A model generated the notes under the pieces. It did no database searches. It saw only the letters and a list, made by a program, of their open reading frames with translations, and had not been told where the DNA came from. 60,000 bases of DNA from Takakia lepidozioides. Its lineage: Eukaryota > Streptophyta > Takakiopsida > Takakiales > Takakiaceae. The position numbers were made by a program, and so were the translations under genes. Shown one piece after another: positions 39,165 to 48,719 of this stretch (positions are counted from its first letter, which is position 1; every line of letters starts with the position of its first letter). The stretch is taken from the NCBI GenBank assembly GCA_030704615.1, contig CM060732.1, positions 4,466,001-4,526,000 of the forward strand, given 5' to 3'.

Positions 39165-40016
39165 CACTACAACAGATCGCGGTAGTTATGATTGCCAAAC
39201 CGTGGTAGTCATGGTTTTCATGACTTTGACCATGACTGTACCATGTTTTTATATGAAATTGACCTCCCGCAGTCGTTCATACGACTGTAGTCAAATGAAC
39301 GACAATCTAAGTAGTCGTCTGTGTGACTACATGGCTCCGGAATGGGCGGAAGGCTGGTCAACGGCAATTGACCAGATTTAGCTCACCATTCATAGTCATT
39401 TCCATGACTACAGTGTACATGGATGAGGTTACATAGTCATGATGACTAATGGGGATTTTGTAATTTGGTGTGTATAATACAATTAAAACACCATATGATC
39501 ATATGAATGACTAATGGGAGTATTGGTTAACAGGTAGTGAACTATAACTCTTATAGTAAAGAGGTTGCAGGTTCAAACTCCTCTAAGTACAATCAAATGG
39601 ATAATATGGCCCTAGGGTTAGTAGACGAGCTAGGGATAGCACGTGGTACCCTAGATGGACTGTCACGTGGTTTTTTTTAATTATAAAATGCATTATGCCA
39701 CGTGGCACAATGCGGTGCGACGTGGCGTTTGACATATGTTTTTATTTTTTTAGTTTATTTATTTTATTTTATTTTAATTTTTTTAATCAATTGCGCCTTG
39801 CCACGTGGCGCAGCAGCAGCGGCTGCAGTATGGTATATATGACTGCAGTGAGAGATATCACTTGGTTCATCTGACTGTAGTCATCCAGACCGTACCATCC
39901 TGTACTAATTGTATTGACTTGGTTTGCACGACTTACAGTCATAGAAGTCATATGTACCGTTTATGACTGCAGAATAGTCATATATACAGTCATAAATGTC
40001 AAGATCTGTTATAGTG
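39165..40016. mobile_element. Non-autonomous CACTA (En/Spm) DNA transposon, 852 bp
   Basis: Ends CACTACAACAGATC (39165-39178) and GATCTGTTATAGTG (40003-40016) are inverted repeats with one mismatch and begin with CACTA. A 3-bp target duplication TAT flanks them (39162-39164, 40017-40019), as is standard for the superfamily. Subterminal regions carry many short ATGACT/AGTCAT motifs in both orientations. Removing the element plus one TAT restores the RT reading GSYELLVMP. No transposase is encoded, so it would need one in trans. Confidence 0.92.
39519..39592 (+). other. tRNA-like segment inside the CACTA element
   Basis: GGTTCAAACTC at 39571-39581 matches a polymerase III B box. TTGGTTAACAGGTAGTG upstream resembles an A box, and ACTAT/ATAGT can pair around a 7-base loop. 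Acceptor pairing is poor, so this is not called a functional tRNA. Confidence 0.25.
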
Positions 40017-40441
40017 TATGAGTTATTGGTGATGCCTTCTGGGCTCACCAACGCACCCGCGACCTTTAGCACGCTAATGAACAGCCTTTTCTAGGAGTGG
40101 TTGGATGACTGTTGTGATCGTGTACATTGACGACATCTTGGTGTACTCGAAAACAAAGGAAAAGCACCTGGAGCACCTCAAAAGGGTGTTCCATAAATTG
40201 CGGGAAGGGAAGCTGTATGTCAAAGCTTCAAAGTGCGAATTTGGGGTCACAAAAGTGGAGTTCTTAGTACATGTGATTACACAGGATGGGAACAAAATGG
40301 ATGACAGAAAGGTGAGGGCGATCTTGGACTGGGAGCCTCCGACTTCGGTCCCGAGAGTGCGATCATTCCTAGGACTCGCCTCCAATTACCGAAAGTATGT
40401 GAGAAATTTCGCCAAGATCGCGGGGCCACTGTCAGACTTTC
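40017..40441 (+). pseudogene. Chromovirus copy 2 C-terminal half of RT
   Basis: Continues the RT after the CACTA element: [16 protein letters not shown], a TAG, then [18 protein letters not shown] (40105 frame), the RT thumb and FLGLASNYRKYVRNFAKIAG. The frame ends at PLSDF, where the methyltransferase retrotransposon is inserted. It resumes at 51843 with LCKSKVWVW. Confidence 0.88.
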
Positions 40442-40955
40442 TGTCGTGCGCATACATATCGCTACACAACTACATCGCTGTCCAAAACCACACAACACAT
40501 GTGCACACCACACACTAGTATACCACTAGTCTACCACTAGTCCAGCCACTAGTCCAACCACTAGGCTACAACTAGTCAGTCACTAGGCTGCCACTACGCT
40601 GCCCACTATGGCAGTCACTAGTCCACACAATGATAAAGAAGAAGAATACAAGCACAAGCTCATGCGAGCTCACAAAGCTGAAGCATAAACTCATGCATAT
40701 ATAACCTCATCACTCAAATACAAGTCAAGCCAAGTGCACCCCACGCCATGGGGAATCCACACTACGGCGCCATAGCTAGGCGCGGTGAGGCTCAACTCGA
40801 GAAAGATGAGCCTCCCGCGCTTGCCGTGAAGATAACCACTCCAGGGCCTAAATCTGCCTTGACCTGGATTGACACTTGGGCCAATCCCAAATGTCAATAT
40901 GTAAAAGCTAGCTATTTCCTAGCTAGTTTCACACTAGTGGTAAAATAACTTGACA
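40442..40955 (-). repeat. Short LTR-like left end of the methyltransferase element
   Basis: Begins TGTCGTGCGC and ends AACTTGACA. The first ~188 bp are rich in ACTAGTCCA and CACTAG motifs. The remaining ~325 bp (from GATAAAGAAGAAG) match 51518-51842 almost perfectly. It is therefore either a 3' LTR with a large internal deletion or a chimera. The right-hand LTR is far longer. Confidence 0.65.
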
Positions 40956-40957
40956 GC

Positions 40958-41133
40958 TGTCGTGCGCATACATATCGCTACACAACTACATCGCTGTCCA
41001 AAACCACACAACACATGTGCACACCACCACTAGTATACCACTAGTCCAGCCACTAGTCCAACCACTAGGCTACAACTAGTCAGTCACTAGGCTGCCACTA
41101 CGCTGCCCACTATGGCAGTCACTAGTCCACACA
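40958..41133 (-). repeat. Second copy of the ~180-bp ACTAG-rich segment
   Basis: Repeats 40442-40629 nearly exactly, from TGTCGTGCGCATACATATCG to AGTCCACACA, with two short gaps. It lies just inside the left LTR-like block, next to the probable purine tract. The segment was not found at the right end of the element. Confidence 0.8.
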
Positions 41134-41147
41134 ATCGCCCCCCTAGC
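41134..41147 (-). promoter_or_regulatory. Probable polypurine tract
   Basis: On the minus strand, GCTAGGGGGGCGAT is followed at once by TGTGTGGACTAG, which has the TG expected at an LTR start. This would place the LTR edge at 41133, which conflicts with an edge at 40955. The boundary is unresolved. Confidence 0.5.
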
Positions 41148-41393
41148 TGGTGCTTAGGTCCCTCTAAGTCCAGGTAGCCACAAGATGTGATAGTGACCAT
41201 AGCCTCACTAAGTCCTCCACCACTATCCCTACTACACTCAAACTCGATAGATCAAGAGGCCGGGTGCAAGAGTTGCCCCATCGTTAGTCGCCGTCTTGCA
41301 ACCTGTGAACTTGAGCTTGGGATCTCATGTATTGACTCCTATGAGCTTGGCCTCCCATGTCTTGTTAGCTGCCTCCAGTCATGTCCACTGCCA

Positions 41394-41690
41394 CTATCCC
41401 AAGCAGTGTGGACACAACCAATCTCCGTCAGGAACCTTCTCAAGAGGTGGTGTCAAGCATCCCATATGCCAACCCCTTGAGCATCGATCACACACCAGCA
41501 TGGTGGCTGCCCCTTTGGCAGACCCACAGAGCATGCACCTCAAACCTGCAGGTACCACTGCCAAGTTTGGGTCAACTCTGCCATCGACATTGGGAAGGTG
41601 ACATGGCGCACAATTACGCACATGGTCCTTCCAAGTCATGCCATCCCGACCCTCAAGATCAGGACCCCTGGGGCAACACCTCTCGAACCC
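41394..41690 (-). pseudogene. PHD finger at the C-terminus of the polyprotein
   Basis: In the frame 41639-41394 the residues C35, C38, C50, C53, H58, C61, C76 and C79 form a complete C4HC3 PHD finger (CMLC, CDRC, GWHMGC, WLCPHC), at nt 41403-41537, two residues before the stop. PHD fingers bind the histone H3 tail, reading the methylation state of Lys4 among others. The position, right after integrase, is where chromoviruses carry a chromodomain, so a role in target-site choice is inferred. One frameshift near 41690 separates it from integrase. All eight ligands are intact. Confidence 0.88.
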
Positions 41691-42520
41691 TCAGAAAACA
41701 CGCCCTGCAGTAACATCCAGAGTCGTAGGAGCAGTCTGCTGCAAATAAACATAGTCACCAGGGCTAAACCTCCGAACCCCAGGACGATATCCTCCACCAC
41801 GTATAGTGGCATACCTCAACGTATCACGGTGCTGTGCAATGGCAAGGTTCTCAAAAGCCATGGGCATGACTTTCTTGAACAACTCTGCACGCTGATCACA
41901 TGCACGTACCCACACGTCCGGATCGTCAAGGTTAAGGACTTGAGCAGTGTCCCTACGAATGGCTGCAGGCAAATCCGGCTCTCGGCCAAAGAGAAGGAAA
42001 TATGGTGAGAAGGAGGCAAGTGATGCTTGTTTGCTGAACCTGTAGCCCATGGCTAACCAAGGAACCTGAAGATCCCAATCTCCTAGGTGTCCCTTCTGCA
42101 AGCCATACTTGCGCAAACCCCTCTTCACCGTCTGAACAACTCTCTCTGCTAAGCCATCGGCCTCAGGATGATCCCGAGAAGTGGTGCGGTGGTCTATCAA
42201 GGCTTTATCACACAAAGCCTGAAACTCCCCCAAGAACTCTCTCCCTTGGTCCGTGAGTACCTCAGCTGGAGCACCAAATCGGCTAAGCACACGATCCAAG
42301 AATGCATACGCAGCCCCCTCACTAGCCTTGTCAGGCAATGGAACCAACTCAATCCACTTGGAGAAGTGCTCCACCATCACCAACACATATCTGTGGTGGC
42401 GCATAGTCAGTGGCAACGGTCCTGCGAAGTCAAGACTCCACCTGTAGCCCAATCCCATGATAGGTAAAGGATGCAACTGTGGTGTAGGGGCGTTGAATGA
42501 AGAAGCACCCTGTCACACAC
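41691..42520 (-). pseudogene. Integrase catalytic core of the methyltransferase element
   Basis: In frame 42476-41691: SLDFAG (D16), LTDQGREF (D76) and GLAERVVQ (E111) give the DDE triad with 34 residues between the last two. This is followed by FGREPDLP and a C-terminal part with RFSPGDYVYL. It would insert the element's cDNA into the nuclear genome. The frame ends at VTAGRVF, where a shift leads into the PHD segment. Confidence 0.9.
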
Positions 42521-43017
42521 CATGCACCTAGCCACAAACTGTTGCACCTCTGTATGCATACCACGCCACCAATACTGCCCCTGCAGTAAACTGTGAGTGC
42601 GTCGCACTCCAAAATGCCCCAACTCCTCATGGGCATGCCGCACTAACCGTGCACGCTGTGTGGGGTGAGGCACAATCCTCACCCGACCATCCTCCCACAC
42701 TCGAAGTAGGTGTATCCCCTGTTGCAGGATCCGATCCCTCTCCCTGGCAGTCACAATGGCTGCCGTGTCTCCCGTGCGGAGGTAGTCCAACACAGCCGAA
42801 TCCTCATGTATATCTCTGGCACCACCTAGCTCATCACTAGCCTCAGGGTCCTCAGACACTCCGTCTACAGTCATCCCTGTTGTAGGTCCAATCTGACCTC
42901 CCGATGCCAAGATACACAAAAATGCAGATGCGTGCCATCCCGGCACCATCTCCTCGTCCGTCTCACCATGCCACCGAGCTCCAGTGTCATCCTGCTGGCT
43001 CATGCATGGATTGCGAC
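42521..43017 (-). pseudogene. Integrase zinc-binding domain and linker
   Basis: In frame 43060-42407: GLVNRDADGLSR (end of RNase H), a variable acidic linker, then HAHEELGHFG..CMVCDR, the H2C2 zinc-binding domain of retroviral-type integrases. A frame change separates it from the core. Confidence 0.88.
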
Positions 43018-43578
43018 TCAATCCATCCGCATCCCGATTGACCAAACCCGGTCGATGCACAACTGAAAGTCATACTCCTGGAGTATAAGTGCCCACCGTG
43101 CAAGCTTCCCCGTAAGCTTGTCTGACTCCATCAACCACTTGAGTGGCTGGTGATCCGTGACAAGGGTGAAAAGATTGCCGTATAGATAGCACCTGAAGTG
43201 TGCCACGGCCCACACTGCAGCTAAGCACTCTCCCTCATATGAGCTGTACTTAGCCTCTGCAGCGTTGTTCGAGCGGCTAGCGTAAGCCACTACGAACTCT
43301 CTTCCCTCATCATCCACCTGTGTGAGCACCGCTCCAAGCCCCAGCATGCTCCAATCCGTATGCAGCTGAAAGGGACGCCCCCTGATAGGTCGTCTCAAGA
43401 TAGGCGCCGAGGTCAACCTCGCCTTGAGCTCTTGAAAAGCTCGTTCCTGCTCATCTTCCCACTGCCACTCCTGGTCCACCTTGGTCAGCTTGGTTAGAGC
43501 CTTTGCAATGGTACTAAATCCCTTGACAAACCGTCTATAATAGTTTGCCAACCCCATGAAAGCTCGAACTCGGCTCAC
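43018..43578 (-). pseudogene. RNase H of the methyltransferase element
   Basis: MGLANYYRRFVKGFSTIAKA leads into the RNase H fold: FQLHTDWSMLGLGAVL, YSSYEGECLAAVWAV and LVTDHQPLKWL. It removes the RNA strand during reverse transcription. The usual TDAS is TDWS here, a variant seen in some Ty3 lineages. The end continues in another frame at 43060. Confidence 0.88.
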
Positions 43579-44343
43579 ATCCGTGGGGCGTGGAATTTTT
43601 GTGCAATGGCCTCTACCTTAGTCTGCTGTACCCCCAATCCTCCAGGATATATCATGTGACCCAGATACTCAATCTGGTTGTGGAAAAACTTGCACTTCCC
43701 CGGATGCAACTTCAATCCGTGCGCTCTCAAGCGCTCCAATACCACCTGAAGGTCTCTCATGCTCCTCCATCGTAACACTAAAGATGATGATGTCATCTAT
43801 GTAGCACCGAGCAAAGTCCACCCCTGCTAGAATCCTATCCATGACTCTCTGAAACTCTGCAGGAGCATTCTTAAGCCCAAATGGTAAGAACCGCCACTGA
43901 TATAGGCAATCCTTGCCGTGCTCATTGATCCCCCAGAATGCCGTCTTCTGCTTGTCCGCCTCCTTGATTGGCAACTGGTGATATCCGGATCGTAAATCCA
44001 AAGTGCTAAAGGCCTTAGCATGCCCGATGGCATCAAAGATCTCCTCTGGTGTTGGCATGGCATACTTATCGGACTTGGTCTGACGATTTACAGGCCGGTA
44101 ATCACCGCACATACGTCTCTCCGTCCAATTGCCATAGACATCCTTCTTGGCTGGCATCACTGTGGCTGAAGCATACTCTCCACCAGAGAGCTCCACCAAA
44201 CCTGCCTCCCAGAGATCTTGAGTCCTCATCTGAATCAAAGACCTCTCCATGTCACTGTATCTATAGGGTCTCCGAAAGATTGGCGTGTCAGTGGCCAACT
44301 CAATACGGATCTCTTGACCCTTCAGTGCTCCCAAGTCCTTCAA
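43575..44343 (-). pseudogene. Reverse transcriptase of the methyltransferase element
   Basis: In frame 44343-43669: [55 protein letters not shown] and the catalytic CYIDDIIIFS (YIDD at 43833-43822). The thumb continues in a second frame 43796-43575 with HGLKLHPGKCKFF and YLGHMI after a shift near 43780. It copies element RNA to DNA in cytoplasmic particles. Confidence 0.9.
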
Positions 44344-44720
44344 ACTGAAGGCAAAGCAATTCCTGTAAGCCCTCAGGAACCGCCGTATACGTCGTCTCTC
44401 TCCTCCGGTGACAATGGGTCCAATGTCAGGCTCCCAATTGTCCTCCGTAACTACAACCTTAAGTCCAGTGGGCTTAGAGGTAGAGGACGCGTCCGTGGTT
44501 GCTATGCTGCAACCTCTTGAGCAGTACTCCCTACCTGCTCAGTCAATGACAAGGCCTCATCCTGCCCCATCATCTCATCCTTGAGGACCTCCTCAACCGA
44601 GAAGAATCCCCAACCTCATCCATCACAGCCGCCTTGGCTGCCAACTCCCTCTGAACTCGAGCACCTCCCACGTGTGCCATGGATGCATGCACCCCGTGGT
44701 CCTCATATGCTCGCCCCCAC

Positions 44721-45720
44721 TCACTGCCTGTACCGTCTCGGTAGGCAGAGAGACCATTGAGGGAAGTGTATTCCGCACTCTGCGTTGCTCAGCAGAGCCA
44801 AGCTGATAATCCAGGTCAAGCAATTGAGATCCATTGCTTGCCCCAACACTTGACGACGTGATGCCTCAGAAAGAGACGACACCGCCGTGGTACCAGTGGT
44901 AAAACCCATTGCCCGCTCACGCTCGTCAGCATTAGGCTCCACTAACTGCTGCAACTGAGCATCCCACAGGAGGCCAGGTCCACTATCCCGGAAAGCATGC
45001 GATCCTGGGAAGCTGAGCAGTGTAGGTAATGCTGCTCGTGGTTGACCCACCTTGTTGACCACTGCCAAAGGCGAACGGTCATCGTGTCTCACACGTTGAG
45101 ACTGCCTCCCTGTGTCCAGAATGTTATCCACTGTGAGATGTGCTGGCCGCTGCACCCCATCAAATGCACGCTTGAGCAGTGCGGGTGGCATCAGTTAGTC
45201 CACCATAGCCGTGGACGATGAGCCCGTGACCCCACTGTAGCTGCATAGCAACACTGCTGACCCAAGCCACCGGACTTGATGCACACTGGCCATCACCCTG
45301 GCCCGAGAATCGCCCATCAGTGGCACATTGCTGCAAGTGGCGCAAAACCCGCACCATCTCCCAAAACAGACCCGACCTCGAGTCTCGCAATCCATTGCCA
45401 TGCCCGGCTGATGAATGCCCTTGGCAGGGCCAACCTGCCACTACCAGATCAATGGAGCCAACCCGCTCCAAATCCTGCGCCCCCAGCAACGAAATGTCTG
45501 CTGGCAAGGCCTGCTGATATCCACGAATTGCAGACACCGACAACAACTCAGGGTACCGCTGCACCAACTGAGCAACATGGCGAAGTGAAACGCGTCGTGC
45601 AGTCTCATCCCTCTCCACATACAGGTAACGCCGAACTCGTACACCTGCCTGTAACACAGCAGCCAATCCGGTGCTGATCCCGCCAAACAAGTCCAGAAGA
45701 CAAATGCCTTCATCCGGAGA
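44721..45720 (-). pseudogene. C5 cytosine DNA methyltransferase domain within pol
   Basis: Motif I, ICLLDLFGGISTGLAAVL, lies at 45705-45652 (LDLFGG at 45696-45679). Motif IV, VAGWPCQGHSSAGHG, has the catalytic Cys codon at 45426-45424, followed by RSGLFWEMVRVL. After a frameshift, SVHQVRWLG (about 45275) and then, past a TAA near 45195, LPTLLSFPGSHAFRD, ERERAMGF (44924) and RRQVLGQAMDLN (to 44823) look like the C-terminal motifs VIII-X. The spacing FDGI-like/TGL and SGLF recalls DNMT3-type enzymes. No ENV (motif VI) is seen and the interval is too short, so a piece appears deleted. It sits between protease and RT. It is presumed to have transferred methyl groups from S-adenosylmethionine to cytosine in DNA. 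Confidence 0.88.
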
Positions 45721-46461
45721 CTGCCACACAATAGGTGTGGTGTCCAATGGAGACAATTGAGGTGGTCCTGGTGCAATCCCCACACTCTCCTCCTCTCCTG
45801 ACGGTACAAAAGCCTCCACCCAGGCTTGTTGCACCCGTCGATCAGCATCCCGCTGCAAATCCTTGCTCGTGCCCCACAATGGAGTCTGAGCAACCATGGT
45901 AGGCAACTCCGCCATACCATACATGTCATCCTGCTCTCCCGGAGGTGGTACATCCTCTGAATGAGCATTGCCCTCAAGCAACTCTCTAGGCCAACTCACT
46001 GCCGCTGTGAATGCTGCTAGTGTCGGCATCTTGCCTCGCTGGGCAACCGCAACTCCTCCTATGAACGTCACAGGGAGCTGCACACGCCGGCCCTCCCCTG
46101 ACTGCCATGCAGGCCTATAGGAAGCTGACTCCTCCCAAAAATCCAGGGTGAAGCCCATGGGGTACAACACTGCCCCACCAACCAGGACATCGTATGAGAC
46201 TGCGTCTGTCACAATGGCCTTGGCTCGCATCACTGAGCCATCTGTAGGGTGATCCGGCCGTAGTCTGATAGCCAACTCACGCCGTGTCATGCCCCGAGCC
46301 TGCTCCGATCCTCCCAGAGACGTCTGTATCTGGAAAGGACAAGGCTCCATATCCGCCTCCGTGAGGCCCAAGCCTGCAATAGCAGCTCTGCCCAGCATCA
46401 ATGGCTGAGCTCCCGAGTCCAACAAGACCGCAGTGGCGGTACCTCTTGCCTGCCGGTCCAC
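45721..46461 (-). pseudogene. Protease of the methyltransferase element, fused to the methyltransferase frame
   Basis: AVLLDSGAQPLMLG gives the aspartic protease motif (DSGA codons 46419-46408). YDVLVGGAVLYPMGFTLDFW follows, typical of retropepsin C-terminal halves. A ~135-residue proline/acidic linker (about residues 115-250) leads in the same open frame into the methyltransferase motif I, so protease and methyltransferase were made as one chain. The frame from 46461 to 45160 is the longest in this element. Sequence upstream to 47101 is a low-complexity Ala/Pro-rich frame. Confidence 0.85.
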
Positions 46462-47186
46462 TCAAACAGAAAATGCCATCCTGGTTGTCTAACATGACAA
46501 CTCCAGGTGTCACCATGGCGCGCTCAATGGCTGGCCTAGCTGGCAGCTCCATCAACCTGGCAGCTGCAGCTTGCCATGGCGCCGCCGTGGCAGTCTTGAC
46601 CCTCAAATCCGAGGATCCCTCCGGCACTACACCTCCCACTATCTCCGCAGAAGATGAAGTAACCTCCCCACTCTCACAGAGTGTAGCTGCCAGCCTGAAC
46701 ACCTCAGCTGGTCTTACCCCCGGCGTCGCAATCATGGTAGCCGAGAACAATGGAGCCTGGCACACAGATGTGGCCGCTCCTAGCAGCACACTAGCTGCCG
46801 TAGCCTTGGCAACACTAGGTAGTGGTGCTACCCGTGTAGCTCTCCCCAATGGCATAGTAACCTCCGCCTCGGTAACAGTCGGGCGAGAACTAGGTGCCAT
46901 GGATGGCGTCGACACTGTCTCCGCCAATGTGAATGACTGAGGAAGCCTAGCCTGACGGCTTGCCTCCCCACGCTGTGGATCCAACTCCACCTCTGCACCT
47001 CGTGGCTCAGGAACTCGTGCTGCTCCTCGAGTCACGGCTGCAGCAGACTCCACCTGCACTAGTGGTAGTGCTGCTCCACACATGAATCCCATGCCTCCCA
47101 TATCTCCTCCCTCAGGAGCAGGAGGTGGACCATCCGCCTTAGAGCCGGTACCACCTGAGCTGTAGCCATGGCAGCGAGCCTCTGCT

Positions 47187-47507
47187 CTAGCTGCTGAAGC
47201 CGGTTGGCCATGCCTTGGTCAACACCCTGACCTCCGCGTCCTGGCCACGTTGAGCTTGCCCTTGGCCTGCACCTCGTGGCTGGCCACCTCGTCCTCTGGG
47301 CTGCTCCACCTCGCCCCCGGCCACCATTGTTCCTTGGAACTGGCCTGGGCGCAACTCAGGATGCAAACCATAACACTGGGCCTCTCCATGCCCGTGCTTG
47401 CCACAATGCCCACACTGCAACTGTGCAGGCTGTGCATGTGCCGGCCCTTTGCCTCCCTCTGGGCAATCCTTCTTGACATGGGGTCCTCCACATGTCCAGC
47501 ACACCAC
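47187..47507 (-). pseudogene. Gag nucleocapsid with two zinc knuckles
   Basis: CWTCGGPHVKKDC and CGHCGKHGHGEAQC form two CCHC knuckles; the second has the canonical CX2CX4HX4C spacing and the first one residue less. An Arg/Gly/Gln-rich tail follows. It would bind element RNA. Confidence 0.88.
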
Positions 47508-48619
47508 ATCCGCCCGTTGTTGGCCAGCAAATGAAGGAGAGACCCCTGCATCTGAGGTCCTCTCTGCCCTTCCCTGAGCTTCACCTGAGCCCCCTTGTTG
47601 CCTTGAGCACGTTGAGGTAGTGGTTGGCTAGGAGCACCACTACCCCGTGGTGTCTCCTTAGCAAATCCCACCATGACCACTCGTTCCTCCACCATGTTGA
47701 GCTCTATCCGCTGCCAGCAAAAACACATTTGCTAAGGTGGGTTGGGCCGCTTGTAGGAGAGTTGCATCCCGCACCCTTCTCCTCAGCTCCTTGTCCAATA
47801 TCCCATACCAGAATTGGACTGCCTGAGCTTCCGTAACCCCTTGGGTTACATTTATCAAGCGCCTCATGCGAGTGAAAGCCTCCCTCAAGCTCTCGGTCGG
47901 CTTCCGTTGGAACTCTTGCAAGCTCCGCAACTTCTCTGTCCTCACCCCTTGGTAGTTCCCTCTCAACTCTTCGAAGAACTCCACAACAGGGTTGAAGGCA
48001 GGCACGGGTGCTAGTGCTGGTGCGGTAGTGGCTTGGGTGGACGTCGTAGCTACTGTACCACCAGTCCCACTGCTGCTGCTGCTGAAGCTGCCGGTGCAGC
48101 GGCAGGTGTAGCCACTGCCCTCGTGGCTCTAGTGCCCCTAGTGATGGAGACATAGTCGGGTGACCAGTACATCCTCCACTCCTCGATCTCAACCTCATGC
48201 CCCCGCCTGAACTCATGGTAATCATCCATAGGCGGCCCCTCAAGGTGCTGAAACAGCCCTTCCATGCCATGAACGGCGTAAATAGTTGTGGATTGCGCAT
48301 TTGCTGCAAATCACACCAACTATCAAACTCTTGGATAAAATCATCCAACTCGATGGTGCCCACCGCCCCAGAGTACCTTCGTGGCCCCTTGGTAGCTCCA
48401 TACATCTCCTCCATTGTGTCCCACAAATGGCAAAGAAACAACTTGCACCGCCGGTATGAGTCCTCCTGATTCACAATCCGAATCAGAACCTTCCGTGGAA
48501 GACACAGGAGGTGAAGGTGGCCTAAACCGCACACCTCGTCTCGTGTACCCACTAGTATCGCTAGTGCTCGAACCGGCACTGTCCCCAGCAACTAGTGGCA
48601 CCTCCGTGTTGACACTCAA
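47508..48619 (-). pseudogene. Gag N-terminal and capsid region
   Basis: A likely start MSVNTEVPLVAGDS at 48619 opens a Ser/Thr-rich N-terminus. DDFIQEFDSWCDLQQM and MEGLFQHLEGPP (48265) and then FNPVVEFFEELRGNYQGV..SLREAFTRMRRLI (48005-47658) form the helical capsid part with the usual retrotransposon gag pattern. Frames change near 48340, 48050 and 47660. I chose the start as the first Met before the long conserved stretch. Confidence 0.8.
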
Positions 48620-48719
48620 CCGGTCATGAACATGTCCCTAACCCCCTCTCCACAAGGTAACCGGGTAGAGAACCTGTTGCGGCTTATGGTTTGGAATACT
48701 AAGTTCCTAACATAGACCT

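Noticed and set aside
40958-41133. A short 180-bp LTR as the true LTR of the methyltransferase element
   Set aside because: It has TG...CA ends and a purine tract beside it, but no counterpart exists at the right end. The right insertion point matches the long LTR instead, so it is left as a repeat.
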